Assembly (NCBI GenBank): GCA_963824095.1 | Contig: CAWGNS010000009.1 | Location: forward strand, 992,001-1,056,000 | Length of the DNA: 64,000 nucleotides | Direction of reading: 5' to 3' | Source: JBBDWJ01 sp963824095 | Lineage (GTDB): Bacteria; Acidobacteriota; Terriglobia; Bryobacterales; UBA6623 | In this document: piece by piece, positions 25,501 to 34,798 of the stretch | Numbering within the stretch: position 1 is the stretch's first letter | How the letters are laid out: each line of letters starts with the position of its first letter | Translations under genes and position numbers: made by a program | Notes under the pieces: model-generated | Seen by the model: the letters and a program-made list of their open reading frames with translations, nothing else | Database searches by the model: none | Told to the model about the DNA's origin: nothing

Positions 25501-27262
25501 TCAGGGCTGCGTGGTGGTGACCTCGAGTTCGAGTTGCTTCTCGTCGGGCCGCACGTAGTGGCCTTTGCGTTCGTGCAGTTCGATCGGGATGGTCAGCCTT
25601 CCCACCGCATAACGCAACTCCGTCTCGGGCGCGTCCGCGTAGGGGTTCTGGGGATACACGGGCCACGTCAGCCGCGCGTCGGGGGCCAGCTTCATCGTCC
25701 AGCCGTGGTGGCGAATCCAGCCGCCGAGGTCTTCGGGGGAGAGATCGATCTTTTCCTCGCCCAACGTCAGCTTGCGGCCGGCGCCGGTTTCGAGCGTCTC
25801 GCCGGGATGCAGCACCAGTTGCAGGTTGAGGCGCATGTCTTCGGCGGGGTGGCCGCGGCCGTTGATCACAAAGCGCAGCTTCACACTGTCGGCCGAGGGC
25901 TCGGGCACCAGCAGGTCGGTCCAGAAGGTGTTGTAGGAAAGCGAGAGGCGGTCCTCGGCGTCGCCCATTTGCAAGCGGCTGCTCAAGGGCAGGTAGCCGG
26001 TGAACTCGGGAAGCTGCTCGGAGAACGTCGCCAGCTCGGGCTGCCGTTTCGAGTTCGCTCCGGTGACGATCAAGTCCCAGCTTCTCATGGAAGACGCTCA
26101 GGTTGCCCTGGCGGTCGAGGTAGTAGCGGTTGAGCGGCGCCGTGGTATCGACGATGCCCGATAGGACGACGACCCAGGGGCCGGTCTTGCGGATGCCGGC
26201 CGGAATGCTGAGGCGGTGCGCAAAGCGCTGCTGGCTCATCGGCGCTTCCGACACCGGACCCTCGTGGTAATACAGAGCGTCTTGCGCGAGCCGCCCCAGG
26301 TCGCCGAGCGAAACCGTCGCGGGATCGAAAAAGCTCGCCAGAAACTCGGCGTAAGCGCGTCCGTCGGGAAAATGTGAAAACGCGAAGGTGCCCCAAGCCG
26401 GCACTTCCCAGTGACGGTTGCGGTCGTTGATCACCTCCACCGGCTTGCCGTCGGGATAGGTGAAATACGCGTGGAAATCGGTCGAGCGGCGCAGCGCCTC
26501 CAGCGCCGCCGGGTCCTTGGTGTATTCCCAATACAGAGCGACCTGGCTCATCGTCAGGTAGTCGTAGCCGGTGGTCGGCCCGTTGCGGCTGTGCTCGCCC
26601 CAATAGCCGTCGGGGGTCTGCTCGACGGCCGCGAAACGCTTCAGGATTTTCGCGCCGAGATCCTCCCATTCCTGATTGCCGAACACCCGGCCCGCGATCA
26701 GCAGGTTGCCGGCGTATTGCGAATAGTGGTTGGGCGAGGTACCGATGTAGGGCGTGTTGTACCACGGGAAATCGAGCCGCTCGCGGGCGGGCTCGAGCAC
26801 CAGCGCCACGTTGCGCACGATGGCTTTCTTCCAGCGCGCGCTGCGTTCGGCGCCAAGGTCGGGCTCGAGAATGCGGTAGGCCTCCAGCCACAACGAAGTG
26901 TCCCAGTCGCTGTCGCCGCGCGGCTCGAAAGTGCCCTGCTCATCCGCGGTGGCCAGAAGATCGCCGATGCGGATCGCCAGCGCCAGCATCTTGGGGTCGT
27001 GGTAGCGCGGATTTTGCGGATGTTGCTTGGCGTAGAGCACCGCCGGCGGCAGAATCGCGTAGCCGAAGTGGCGCGTGCCGTCGGACTCGAGACTTTCGAG
27101 CGTCGCGTTGGGCGCGGCGTCGAGACGCGCCTGGATGCGGGCCGTGCCGGCTTCCATCAACTGGAAATAGCGGCCCGGCAGCGTCTGCGCCACGGCGGGC
27201 GCCGCGCACAACAAGGCGAGGCCGCCGAAAAACAGGGCTTGGCCCCGGAACCAATCGCTCAT
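25501..27262 (-). pseudogene. secreted protein, alpha/alpha-barrel lyase-like, one +1 frameshift
   Basis: The first part (from 27262) has a signal peptide ('LALLCAAPAVAQ') and about 390 residues rich in aromatic, helix-forming stretches ('FPWYNTPYIGTSPNHYSQYA', 'HSRNGPTTGYDYLTMSQVAL', 'HWEVPAWGTFAFSHFPDGRA'). This resembles alpha/alpha-toroid polysaccharide lyases or heparinase-like enzymes. Removing the single base at 26071 joins 'HEKLGL' to 'IVTGANSKRQPELATFSEQ' and gives a beta-rich C-terminal part that ends at 25501. The joined product is about 586 residues. Family assignment is tentative. The break could be a real mutation or a base-call error. Confidence 0.65.
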
Positions 27263-27298
27263 GTCGAATCAACCTCCCGCGCGGCCTTTCGCCGCCGA

Positions 27299-27955
27299 TC
27301 AAACCTTTACCGGCCGCAGCCGATCGATCCAAAACGCCCAGGACAGAATCACCACGCCGATCACCGTATTCACCACCGCGACCGCCGTGAGCCCCGGCGG
27401 CGGATCGCCGCCCAGGCTCACAACCCACAACGCGCTCATCGCCGCGATCATCGCCCAGAACCCCACGACGCCGGCGCGGTTTCTGGCGTAGGTGGCGCGG
27501 GCGTAGAGCACGATCCCGGCTAGCCACAGCCCGCCCTCCACTATGACCGTCGCTGCGACCGATTGCCACACGCCCAACCCGTAGTAGCGTGCCACGCCGG
27601 GCGCGAGCGGCATGTCGGGCCGATGGCTGATCCAGTCGAGCAGCCAGTGGCTGAGAACCGCCGCGAACACCACCCAGGTCACGCGCCGTCCGGCCCCGCG
27701 CCAGAGACAGATTCCGGCCAGCGCCGCCGCCCACACGCCATCGAGCAACAGGCTGTGGCTGTAGGGAATGTCGTAAAGGTCCAGCGCGTTGACGGCCGTG
27801 ATGCCCGGCTCGATGGCGACGTGCTCGATCCCCGCCAGCAGAAAGACGCAGAACAGCACGTCGGCAAACATCGCCGCCAGCATCATCGTGCCGAGCGAAG
27901 CCGCCGGCGCGGCGCGCTTGGCGATCATGCCGGCTGCGAGATGACCTACGAACAT
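27299..27955 (-). CDS. small integral membrane protein, YdjM/DUF457-like
   Basis: About 218 residues from the ATG at 27955 (the frame extends upstream, but the added part is not hydrophobic). 'MFVGHLAAGMIAKRAAP' is followed by about six membrane segments, with 'YSHSLLLDG' and 'LSHWLLDWISHRPDMPL' between them. The H-x-x-x-D and S-H-x-x-x-D patterns in membrane proteins are typical of the YdjM/DUF457 group, predicted membrane-bound metal hydrolases. It ends 36 bp before the start of the frameshifted secreted enzyme and could be cotranscribed with it. Confidence 0.65.
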   Translation of the reverse strand: MFVGHLAAGMIAKRAAPAASLGTMMLAAMFADVLFCVFLLAGIEHVAIEPGITAVNALDLYDIPYSHSLLLDGVWAAALAGICLWRGAGRRVTWVVFAAVLSHWLLDWISHRPDMPLAPGVARYYGLGVWQSVAATVIVEGGLWLAGIVLYARATYARNRAGVVGFWAMIAAMSALWVVSLGGDPPPGLTAVAVVNTVIGVVILSWAFWIDRLRPVKV

Positions 27956-28101
27956 TTGGTATTCAGGACGAGGAAAGCCGGCGTCGCATTCCGCCGCCGT
28001 GCAACGGCCCAGTCGGCCAATCGTACCGCAGGTCGCGGCGGCGGCGGCGATCTCGGGGCGCGGGCCTTCTGCCTGGCAGCCCGGCGAGCACGCCGAGGTT
28101 A

Positions 28102-28194
28102 GGACAGGCAGGATTGTCTGTCCCACGAGTTTGGGCCTTTGACGTGGGATAGACAACTTGCCTGTTCTGCACAGGCACGATTGCCTGTACCACG
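28102..28194. repeat. cluster of three ACAGGCA...TGCCTGT palindromic repeats
   Basis: Copies at 28102-28127 and 28169-28194 point one way and the copy at 28143-28167 points the other. The consensus is about 26 bases: GCACAGGCACGATTGCCTGT then MCCACG. Further copies lie at 30854-30880 and 46640-46665, with decayed ones near 9571-9595 and 46494-46515. Confidence 0.8.
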
Positions 28195-28238
28195 CGCGCG
28201 CCTATGGCGCATGCGCCCACGACAGTCCTGCGGGACTC

Positions 28239-28419
28239 GCGAAAACAGAGCCGCAGGCGTGAGCGGGCGGGTCGAAGCGAGGCGGGAGTTCGGGGGCATG
28301 GGAGGAGCGATTCGGTGCGGCCGCGCCGCGGTGGGGGCAGGCGCTTTTCGCTGGCGGCGTTGGGCTTCACCCTGGCATCCAGCGGCTTCGAACCGCCGGC
28401 TTACGCCTGCGGCTCTGTT
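28239..28419. repeat. inverted-pair repeat, family A copy 3
   Basis: The left arm, 28239-28279, has the core AGAGCCGCAGGCGTGAGCGG; the right arm, 28382-28419, is inverted. The interior is about 100 bases. Confidence 0.8.
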
Positions 28420-28488
28420 GTCGGGATTCGGGGCAGTGGAGGGGCGGGGCTGGTCTTCGGTTGCTGGTTGCCTCGGCACCGCGGCGGC

Positions 28489-30732
28489 TCATTGCGGGTT
28501 CTCCTCCCCGGCCAACTCCTGCTGCAGCAACGCGGCGATGATCTCTCGCAGCGCTTCGGCGTCCCGCAAGTCCGCCACCTCGGCAGGTGAATGCGCGTAG
28601 CGCAGGGGGAAACTCAGCGGTATGTTGACGGCGCCGTGGGGCACGAACGTCGAGCCGTCGTTGCCGCCGGCGGTGACGCCGAGCTGATAGGGAATGCCCT
28701 TGCGGCGCGCCAGTGCGGCCACAGCGTCGACCGCGTCGCGCGGCGCGATACCGCTTGAATCCATGGCGCGAATCACGAAGCCTTCGCCCAGCTTGGCGTA
28801 GGCCAGGTAGGGATTCTCCAGCGGCGAGTCGGAGGTGACAAAGCTATCCACAGGGTAAACGCGGCGCGGCGTGGTCTTTTCGGCGATGGAACGCGCGCCG
28901 ACCAGGCCCGACTCCTCTTCGACCGAGAACACGAACCACACCGGCGCGCGCTTGTCGAAGCGGTGCACCTCAGCCGCGTCGAGGCTCTGCAGCACGGCCA
29001 GCAGCGTGGCGCAGCCGACACGGTCGTCGAGCGAACGCGCCGTGACGCGATGACCCAGCAGCGGGCGGAAGCGCTTGCGCACGGTGGCGGTGTCGCCGCC
29101 GGCGACGCGCGCCGGCTCGCCGGGCGGCGCCGGGCCGATATCCAGGCTGCCGTGGCGCGTCATCACCGCCGGCAGGCGGCGCGTGGCGGTGTGCAACCAG
29201 AACGGATGCCACGCAAACAGATCGGGCATGCCGCCGCCGCGCGATTCGGCGGTGACGAGGCGTTGGCCGGCGTCGCGGGTTACCTCAAAGCCGATCTCGT
29301 CCATGTGCGCGATGAATACCGCGCGCGGCTTCTCCCGGCGGCCGAGATGCACGACGAGGTTTCCCTTTTCATCGACGCTGGCGCGGTCGTGGGCCCAGGC
29401 CGGCAACTGCTTCTGTATCCAGCCGCGCACGCCGCGTTCGGCGCCGCTGACGCCGTAGAGCTCGCAGAGTTGATGGATCAGGAACGGCAGGGCGGGCTTG
29501 TCGGGCTTGTTGGCCGCGGGCCGGTTGGAGCCGGTCTCGGTCGTGGGCCCGTCCGTCGCCGCCGCGGCGGCCGGTTGCGTCGGCAGTTCGGCGGCGGGAC
29601 CCCAGGGCACTTCGATCAGCTCCGCGAGCAGCCGCGCGATGCTCTCCAGTCCGGCGCGATCGATGATTTCCGCTGGTGTACCGGCGTGTCTCGCGGCGGG
29701 CGCGATCACGGCCACCTGCTGCGCCTCGCGCCAGGGCGTCTTGGGGCCAAACGGGCCGAACGCAAGCTCGGGGCCGTCGGAGCGCCGCGCTTGCAGCCCC
29801 AAAGCTTCGGCGCGGTCGAGCAGTTGGCCGGCGAACGCGGCCGGCGTGCCGCTGGCGGCTCCGATGCTGGCGGTCTCCTCGGAGGCGGGCCGCAACAGCA
29901 CCACCCGCTCGGCGGCGACACGCGCCAGGACCCGCTGCAGCCCTATGTTGTGGTAATACTGACCGGCGACGAAGGCGAGCGTGACCCGACCCGGCGGCGG
30001 ATGGCTCGCGAGCAGATCGGCGAGCCGCAGCAGCACGGCGGCGCCGGCGCGGCTGGAAATCCACGGCGCGCTCTCTTCGGCGCCATCGCCCAGCGCGACG
30101 CATTCGCGGTCGAGCGTCACCGCGTCGAGCAGGCCGGCCCCCGCCGCTTCGACTTCCTCGCGGCTCGACGCGCCCAGGTCGACGTACAGGGTTTCGAGGC
30201 CCCGTCCCGGCGAGGCGTTGCTGTCGAAATGAACCGACGGTGCCGCCACCACGCCGTCGAGCAACGCGCCCTTGCCGGTGGCGACCTGCACCGGCCAGCC
30301 GCGGAAGTAGGTGTCGAACTGGTAGCTGGGGGCGGGGTCGGCCAGCCGCTGCAGCCGCAGGTAGCCGTCGCTGCTGACACCCGAGACGAGGTAGCCCGGT
30401 TCGTCGACGCCCGCGATCAGCAGCGTGTGAGGCGCGCCTGAGCCGTAGCCGATCGTCAGCGAACCGGTGTTGTCGATTTCGGCGAGCTCGCCCAGGCGCT
30501 GGCGCACGTATTCGATCACCGGCCGCTCGCGGCCCGACGGCGCGCGCAGATCGGCCAGCCGGCAGAGCTCGCTCTGCGCGAACAGGGGAGCGGCAAGGGC
30601 AGCCAGCAGAACGGCCAGGCCGGCCGGGCCGCGCCGCACGAAAGCGATCCGCACATCCCTGGGGGCCGAACTGCCGGTTCCGGCAACGGCAGCGCCGCGG
30701 GCGGGGGCTTTGGGACTGACGCGGGGTCTCAT
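28489..30732 (-). CDS. exported two-domain M42-like aminopeptidase
   Basis: A 747-residue protein from the ATG at 30732. 'GLAVLLAALAAPLFAQSE' is the signal peptide. The C-terminal half (after about residue 395) is a full M42/glutamyl-aminopeptidase-type metallopeptidase: 'FIAHMDEIGF' (metal His and Asp), 'SLDDRVGCATLLAVL' (bridging Asp), 'SVEEESGLVGAR' (catalytic and metal Glu), 'VTSDSPL' and 'RYAHSPAEVADLRD' (last metal His). The N-terminal half (about 54-350) has the same layout but changed ligands: 'IAGVDEPGYLV' and 'ISSRAGAAVLLRLADLL'. A Pro/Ala/Thr-rich linker joins them. It looks like an internal duplication with a catalytically dead first half. Confidence 0.82.
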   Translation of the reverse strand: MRPRVSPKAPARGAAVAGTGSSAPRDVRIAFVRRGPAGLAVLLAALAAPLFAQSELCRLADLRAPSGRERPVIEYVRQRLGELAEIDNTGSLTIGYGSGAPHTLLIAGVDEPGYLVSGVSSDGYLRLQRLADPAPSYQFDTYFRGWPVQVATGKGALLDGVVAAPSVHFDSNASPGRGLETLYVDLGASSREEVEAAGAGLLDAVTLDRECVALGDGAEESAPWISSRAGAAVLLRLADLLASHPPPGRVTLAFVAGQYYHNIGLQRVLARVAAERVVLLRPASEETASIGAASGTPAAFAGQLLDRAEALGLQARRSDGPELAFGPFGPKTPWREAQQVAVIAPAARHAGTPAEIIDRAGLESIARLLAELIEVPWGPAAELPTQPAAAAATDGPTTETGSNRPAANKPDKPALPFLIHQLCELYGVSGAERGVRGWIQKQLPAWAHDRASVDEKGNLVVHLGRREKPRAVFIAHMDEIGFEVTRDAGQRLVTAESRGGGMPDLFAWHPFWLHTATRRLPAVMTRHGSLDIGPAPPGEPARVAGGDTATVRKRFRPLLGHRVTARSLDDRVGCATLLAVLQSLDAAEVHRFDKRAPVWFVFSVEEESGLVGARSIAEKTTPRRVYPVDSFVTSDSPLENPYLAYAKLGEGFVIRAMDSSGIAPRDAVDAVAALARRKGIPYQLGVTAGGNDGSTFVPHGAVNIPLSFPLRYAHSPAEVADLRDAEALREIIAALLQQELAGEENPQ

Positions 30733-31534
30733 TCCGGACTCTGGGCGATGCACACCGTGGGCGGCGGGGCGGTTTGGCTCGGCCCGCCGCCCGGGCTCGC
30801 TCCGGCTATTGTCTCGCACGGGGCCGGCGGGCGGCCGGAGAAAGGCGCCGGTTTGTGGGACAGACAAGCTTGTCTCCTGGGGGGCCTTTCGCACTCGCTG
30901 GTGTACTGTGGCGCGGGCCTCTGGCTGGCAGGGCCGACCTGGGGGTCGGCCTTTCCTTGCGATTTTCCTTCCCACCCGATTGTTCCGGTCCACCGACGGC
31001 GAAGGAAACGTCGGCCCCGAAGGCCGACGCAGCCGGCCGGAGGCCCGCGCCACGGTAAGTTGCAGGGTGCAGAGAGGGCCAAACTGGAAGGGACATCGGG
31101 CCGGGGCATTGCCTTGTGCTCCTCTTTGGAGTTGGCGCCTTACAGGGGAAGCATTAGGTTCACATTCAATTGCTACTACGGCGGCGATCCGTTCCCCCAA
31201 AACTTGGGATGCGTGTCCCAGAATTTCTCTCCTACGAGTTCCTCGACAACGATCTTACCTATTTGGGTTGGCCAGTTGAGGAGGCGTGGCGCCGCGAACC
31301 GGAATGTCTCGGAGCCGTGAGCCGAGATACACAGACGACGCACTGGCCCGGTGGTATGTCATTGTGAAAAACACATGAAAGATCAATCACGTATGGCCAA
31401 CAAGTAACCTGGACAGTCAACAAATTGCGGGCCGAAATCGGGGGCTTACCAACGTACTATCCTGGCTAAGACAGCGCTTTCTAACGGCTCTTCGAACCTT
31501 GCTTTGGAACTCCGTTTTGCCGGGTCCCAACTCT
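30733..31534. other. long intergenic region with repeats
   Basis: About 800 bases between the peptidase (minus) and the LuxR gene (plus). It contains an ACAGGCA-family copy at 30854-30880 and a GGCCGACC...GGTCGGCC-like inverted stretch near 30930-31030. It ends in an AT-richer part with two CAACAA half-sites (about 31398 and 31420) that do not form full palindromes. Open frames here look like shadows. Confidence 0.5.
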
Positions 31535-31564
31535 TTGACAGTTTTCCCGAGCCGATGCTATAAT
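31535..31564 (+). promoter_or_regulatory. consensus sigma-70 promoter for the LuxR-type gene
   Basis: TTGACA at 31535-31540 and TATAAT at 31559-31564, with an 18-base spacer. Both boxes match the consensus exactly. Transcription would start near 31571, about 60 bases before the ATG at 31633. It is the best promoter I can see in the window. Confidence 0.85.
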
Positions 31565-31632
31565 CCGCGCAGATTGGCGTCGACGAACGGCGTCTTCTCT
31601 CATCCTTCACGACCGGTTTTTTCCTGGACGTA

Positions 31633-32445
31633 ATGGCAGTTACCAAACAGACCCAGTCACATGCGGGCGCCAGTTCGGTTGCCGCGAACGGCCGGGACTT
31701 GCTGCGGGTTGTTATCCAGAGCCCTGCCCTTTGGGAGCGCAGTGATCTGGGTCGCCAACTGTCGGCGCGTCAGGGATTTGTCCTGCTGCGTTGCACGGGA
31801 AACCTCGACAGTGTGCTGTCGGACTGCGAGAAAATGGCACCGTGCGTGCTATTGGTCGATCAGGTCTTAGTTCAGACCGAAGGGCTCGACTTGGACCACT
31901 TTGGTCCAAGGGTCGAGTACGGTCGCATGATTCAGGTTCTTGTCGTCGGCCCCACTCGGGATCCGGGGCTGGTGGAAGACCTGTTGCGGATGGGTTGTGT
32001 CGGCTTTGTGACGCAGGATATTCCAGCGGCGGTTCTCAAGAAGGCGGTACGCGCGGTGGCGTCGGGCGAATTTTGGGCCGACCGGCGGGCCACATCGCGG
32101 ATCGTGCAGCAACTGCTCTCGCAGACGGGTTCTCGGAATCTAACCCGCCGCGAAAAACAGGTGCTGTGGCTAATTGGTCAGGGATTGAAGAATCGCGCCA
32201 TCGCCGAGCGGCTCTACATCACCCGCGACACGGTGCGCTGGCATATCCGTAGCATCTACGCCAAGATCGGCGTGCAGGATCGTCTCAGCGCAGCCCTTTA
32301 CGCTCGAGAGCATTTGGGAGAAGGGATCGCAGTAGAGGAGCAGACTTCCTCGACGGAAACGTTGTTGGTCGATTCGCTGTTGGGTGGTGAAGTCGGCCGG
32401 CAGCCGCGCCTGCTCGCATTAGACTCCCGTTACCGCGACGAATAG
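31633..32445 (+). CDS. LuxR/NarL-type response regulator with atypical receiver
   Basis: A 270-residue protein. The C-terminal GerE/LuxR HTH is clear at about residues 168-225: 'LTRREKQVLWLIGQGLKNRA', 'IAERLYITRDTVRWHIRSIY' and 'AKIGVQDRLSAALYA'. The N-terminal region has receiver-like strands ('CVLLVDQVLVQ', 'MIQVLVVGPT', 'GCVGFVTQDIP', 'VLKKAVRAVASGEFW'), but the acidic pair after strand 1 is missing and the conserved Lys before 'DIP' is replaced by Gln. It is therefore probably not phosphorylated in the standard way. No histidine kinase is adjacent. A consensus promoter lies upstream and a PilZ gene follows. Confidence 0.82.
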   Translation: MAVTKQTQSHAGASSVAANGRDLLRVVIQSPALWERSDLGRQLSARQGFVLLRCTGNLDSVLSDCEKMAPCVLLVDQVLVQTEGLDLDHFGPRVEYGRMIQVLVVGPTRDPGLVEDLLRMGCVGFVTQDIPAAVLKKAVRAVASGEFWADRRATSRIVQQLLSQTGSRNLTRREKQVLWLIGQGLKNRAIAERLYITRDTVRWHIRSIYAKIGVQDRLSAALYAREHLGEGIAVEEQTSSTETLLVDSLLGGEVGRQPRLLALDSRYRDE

Positions 32446-32546
32446 CTCGCGCACGCACCGATGGTCTCGGCTGGAATGCCGGCGAGGCCCGCAGTGCGCG
32501 CCGTGGAGCCCCTCGTCACGAAGCGACCCCTGCCCGAGCGCTGTGC

Positions 32547-32915
32547 ATGCGAACCCACAGGGTCCAGACATTGCTGGGGCAACGGATGGAGAGGCGCCGC
32601 CACACTCGCTTCGATACTTCCACAAGCGGCTCGAAACTCGCGCTGATCGGCCGCTCGGGTTTGGGGCTGGAAACGCGCGACTGCTCGCTGTGCAATATAT
32701 CCTACGGCGGCATGTGCTTCCAAGGCTCGCTGCCGCTGCGCCCCGGCGAAGTCGCCGACTTTCTGCTCGACCTCAAGGAACCCCTCGAAGACCTCGTCCT
32801 GGTGCGAGCCCGCATCGAATGGAAAAGCGACGCCGGAAAGATGCAGCTGTTCGGCGCGCGCTTTCTCGATAGCAGCAAAGGCTGGCTCGCCGGCGTCGAC
32901 GACACCATTCATTGA
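32547..32915 (+). CDS. PilZ-domain protein, likely c-di-GMP binding
   Basis: A 122-residue protein consisting of a PilZ domain: the arginine motif 'ERRRHTRF' near residues 15-22 and the 'CNISYGGMCFQG' motif (N-x-S-x-x-G, usually D-x-S-x-x-G). Both c-di-GMP contact motifs are present. The later ATG at 32586 ('MERRRHTRF') is an alternative start. It follows the LuxR-type gene by about 100 bp and may respond to c-di-GMP in motility, attachment or polysaccharide control. Confidence 0.8.
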   Translation: MRTHRVQTLLGQRMERRRHTRFDTSTSGSKLALIGRSGLGLETRDCSLCNISYGGMCFQGSLPLRPGEVADFLLDLKEPLEDLVLVRARIEWKSDAGKMQLFGARFLDSSKGWLAGVDDTIH

Positions 32916-33361
32916 AGCTCGGGGCTGCGCCGCACGCCGGCAACCCCCGGATTGCCGCGTGGCCGGTACTCGATGGGTTGCTCGACGGGTACAGTCACCG
33001 CGTTTCGCACCTCGATTTTTCAGGAGCTTACGGGATTCGCAGGGTGCGAAACACGGCGACTGTTCCCATCAGGCAGAGTTTTTCCAGAACTACGAAACAC
33101 AGCCGCAGGCGTAAGCCGGCGGGCCGAAGCGCCTCCACCGTTGACCCGCGCCACGAGGGCGATAGGATTCATTTCGCCACAGACCGCAGGAGTGACTTCG
33201 GGCGCCACCCTCTTCCTTTTGGGCCCCCATCCTTCCCTGGAAAAGCCGCGGACGACAGCTCTGTGGGTGTTTGCAGCGGCCCGCGCCCTTCCGGGTGCGG
33301 CTCTGTTTCCTGGATTCGTTGGGGTTGTGCTTGGGGCTTGGCCCGCCGCCGCGGCCCTGGG
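32916..33361. other. intergenic region dominated by family A repeat
   Basis: About 445 bases between the PilZ gene and the end of the amidase gene. The inverted pair 33092-33312 fills half of it. I see no coding sequence; the open frame that continues the amidase into this region is a false extension caused by the frameshift at 33470. Confidence 0.65.
33092..33312. repeat. inverted-pair repeat, family A copy 4
   Basis: The left arm, 33092-33133, has the core CAGCCGCAGGCGTAAGCCGG. The right arm, 33273-33312, is a more diverged inverted copy ending GGTGCGGCTCTGTTTC. Confidence 0.7.
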
Positions 33362-34772
33362 TCAGGCGCTGAGCGGCGGGCGGCGGGTGTGCCAGTCGGT
33401 TGCCGATTCGTAGGCTTGGGCGACGCGGAACAGGGTCGGCTCGTCGAACGCTTTGGCGTAGAACTGGACTGGCCAGCGGCAAAGCCGGCGGGCCCGCGCT
33501 GAAGCCGCAAGGCAGCACGATCCCGGGAATGCCGGTCATGTTCCCGATGTTGAACGTGTCGGGCAGGGGAGGCTTCGGGGCGGCGCCGGGGGGCGTCGGG
33601 TCGGGCTCGAGCTTGGGGGCGGCGTTCGCCGCCGGGACGGCGAGCACGTCGCACAGCCCGAATACGCGGTTCATTTCCGCCACCAACAGCGAGCGGATCC
33701 GCATCGCCTTGACGTAGTCGAGGGCCGAATAGAACGTGGCCGCTTCGAGGCTCTGGCGCACCATCGGCTCGAACAGGTCGGCGTGCTCGCGCATGTTCTT
33801 TTCGTGGTACGAGGCGGCTTCCGAAAGACGGATGATCGCCGACGATGGGCCGACGATCTCGCTGTGGGCGACTGTGATATCGACCAACTCCGCACCTAAT
33901 CCTTTCAATGTGTCGAGGGCGGAGTGGATGGCCGCCACGGTGTCGGCATCCCAGTTGTCAAAGAAGTAGTTGGTGGGGACTCCGATGCGCAGGCCCTTGA
34001 CGTTGCCGGTCATAGCCTTGGTGTAGTCGGGGACGGGCTCGTGGGCGGCGGTGGGGTCCTGGGGGTCGGGGCCGGCGATGGCGGCGAGCAGCAGAGCGTT
34101 GTCGGCGACGGTTTTGGTCATGGGCCCGGCGTTGTCGAGGGTCCAGCTCAAAGTGGTGATGCCGAAACGGCTGATGCGGCCGTAGGTGGGCTTGAGGCCG
34201 ACGATGCCGCAACTGTTGGCGGGCTTGCGGATGGAGCCGCCGGTGTCGGTGCCGATGGCCAGCGGCGTCATGTGGGCGCCGACCGCGGCTCCCGGGCCGC
34301 TCGACGAGCCGGACGGGGAATAGGCGAGATCCCAGGGGTTGTGCGTGATTCCAAACGGCGCGCCCAGGTGGCTGCCCATGGCAAACTCGACCAGTTGCAG
34401 CTTGCCGATCAGGATGGCGCCGGCCTCGTTGAGTCGGGCGGTGACGGTCGATTCGTAGTCGGGTTTCCAGTCGGCGGTGACCTTCGAGCCGTTGGTGGTG
34501 AGGATCCCCTTGGTCGCGAGCAGGTCTTTGGGGGCGTAAGGCAGGCCATGCAGCGGGCCCCGGTAGCGGCCGGAGGCGATTTCACTCTCAGCTTGCTTGG
34601 CCTGCGCATTGGCCTGCTCGCGGGTGATGGTGAGGAAGGCGTTGACGCGCGGGTTGAGGGCGTCGACGCGATCCAGAAAAGCGCCCACGACTTCGACCGG
34701 CGAGAGCTGGCGGGTCTTGATGAGCCCGGCCAACTCCGACGCGGGTTTGAAGACGATTTCAGAATCGGCCAC
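33362..34772 (-). pseudogene. amidase signature (AS) family amidase, one +1 frameshift
   Basis: About 469 residues once one base (33470) is dropped. The Ser-cisSer-Lys triad is visible: Lys82 in 'LPYAPKDLLATKG', the cis-Ser in 'SPSGSSSGPGAA' (about 156-158) and Ser180 in 'GTDTGGSIRKPANSCGIVGL'. The rest is collinear with the family ('GIPGIVLPCGFSAGPPALPLA'). After the shift the normal C-terminus appears: 'VQFYAKAFDEPTLFRVAQAY' and a stop at 33362. Without the correction the frame runs on into repeat DNA. Active-site residues are intact, so only the tail is affected. It hydrolyses amides of unknown kind; a small Tat-like gene lies 26 bp upstream. Confidence 0.85.
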
Positions 34773-34798
34773 GGCTGGATCTCCTCGAAGTCTTTCGA

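Larger units (their letters stand above)
27956..28488. other. repeat-rich intergenic region
   Basis: About 530 bases between two minus-strand genes. It holds three copies of the ACAGGCA...TGCCTGT family (28102-28194) and an inverted pair of family A (28239-28419). I see no gene. Confidence 0.65.

Noticed and set aside
31397..31430. More CAACAA operators before the LuxR gene
   Set aside because: Only half-sites are present (CAACAAG-TAACC, CAACAAATTG); neither forms the full palindrome.
33090..33361. C-terminal extension of the amidase into the family A repeat
   Set aside because: It is an artefact of the +1 shift at 33470; the conserved amidase end lies in another frame.
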